Below are positions 63,763 to 64,000 of a stretch of DNA of 64,000 bases, piece by piece. Position numbers and translations under genes: made by a program. Each line of letters opens with the position of its first letter. Position 1 is the first letter of the stretch. The notes under the pieces are model-generated. The model was not told the origin of the DNA and ran no database searches. It saw only the letters and a list, made by a program, of their open reading frames with translations. The stretch comes from Calothrix brevissima NIES-22 (lineage in GTDB: Bacteria; Cyanobacteriota; Cyanobacteriia; Cyanobacteriales; Nostocaceae), in contig NZ_AP018209.1 of NCBI RefSeq assembly GCF_002367995.1, positions 62,001 to 126,000 on the forward strand. The letters run 5' to 3'.

Positions 63763-64000
63763 TTACTGTCCAGATTTATCAGAACTACACAAATCCTTAA
63801 CAATCTCTTCCCGGATTTTGACTAACTCTGGTGAAGGTTTGTCCACCGAATAAGCTTGCTGCAAAGCATCTGATCTCAATGGCGGTTCTTGTTCTAAAAA
63901 ATACTTAGCTTTTGCAAACGCGATACCCTCAGCAGTTACACCCTTAGCTTTTTCTTGCTGCTCCAATTGCTGCAAATCATTGGTAATGCGCTGTCTTTGC
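63763..64000 (-). CDS. Partial CDS at window edge, unknown
   Basis: The reading frame runs beyond the end of the window. The visible C-terminus has QQLEQQEKAKGVTAEGIAFA and YFLEQEPPLRSDALQQAYSV, then EEIVKDLCSSDKSGQ and a stop. In-frame codons continue upstream to 64000, so a start at 63975 is not needed. Coiled-coil-like, function unknown. Confidence 0.5.
   Translation of the reverse strand, partial: QRQRITNDLQQLEQQEKAKGVTAEGIAFAKAKYFLEQEPPLRSDALQQAYSVDKPSPELVKIREEIVKDLCSSDKSGQ

Overview
The window reads as accessory DNA, plasmid or integrated island, of a filamentous (Nostocales-type) cyanobacterium. The signs are many GCGATCGC (HIP1) octamers, short tandem heptanucleotide repeats (STRR type) between and inside genes, and typical families: TPR-CHAT proteins, caspase-like proteins, a NACHT-WD40 giant, and DUF4351 and DUF938 proteins. 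No rRNA, tRNA, CRISPR array or transposase gene could be supported.

Layout. 0-2 kb: a short-chain dehydrogenase divergent from an AraC-type regulator. 2.3-12.1 kb: a plasmid-like backbone with a FtsK/VirD4-like ATPase, membrane proteins, many small unknown genes and three apparent frameshifts. 12.6-23.6 kb: a possible new defence or repair block. It holds an XRE regulator and a four-domain RNA end-processing fusion (MJ1316/DUF504, endonuclease/exonuclease/phosphatase, 2H phosphoesterase, poly(A)-polymerase-like). Convergent to that fusion is a tight three-gene operon of an HNH-like membrane protein, a dynamin-like GTPase and a 2H phosphoesterase-like protein. A DEDDh exonuclease-AAA ATPase fusion follows. 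23.8-39.1 kb: a complete class 1 DISARM anti-phage operon in the order drmD-drmMI-drmA-drmB-drmC, followed 19 bp later by a DUF262/DUF1524 (GmrSD-like) nuclease gene. 39.5-44.8 kb: a YbaK-type deacylase and a nuclease-like-NACHT-WD40 protein with 14 WD40 blades. 45.0-51.3 kb: a second plasmid-like stretch with a ParB/KfrA-like protein, an XRE regulator with clear operators, a duplicated-module protein, two BRO-N/DinD-like proteins, an AlkB-like dioxygenase and a winged-helix protein. 51.5-64 kb: a DUF938 methyltransferase and a caspase/CHAT block with a pseudo-caspase, a caspase with intact dyad, two TPR-CHAT proteins, a TPR lipoprotein-sized protein and a relic of a third CHAT gene.

How the parts fit. 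The middle of the window is a defence island: DISARM and its DUF262 partner (DNA level), the exonuclease-ATPase, the NACHT-WD40 sensor, and an RNA-repair/dynamin/HNH group that would act on RNA ends and membranes. It is bracketed on both sides by an XRE regulator next to a member of the same unnamed paralogous family (11.4-12.1 kb and 46.7-47.9 kb), which suggests one carrier unit. The caspase/CHAT block is a separate protease-type group in which gene duplication and decay are visible. The strongest candidates for an undescribed system are the operon at 16347-20700 with its convergent RNA-repair gene, and the exonuclease-AAA gene next to it.
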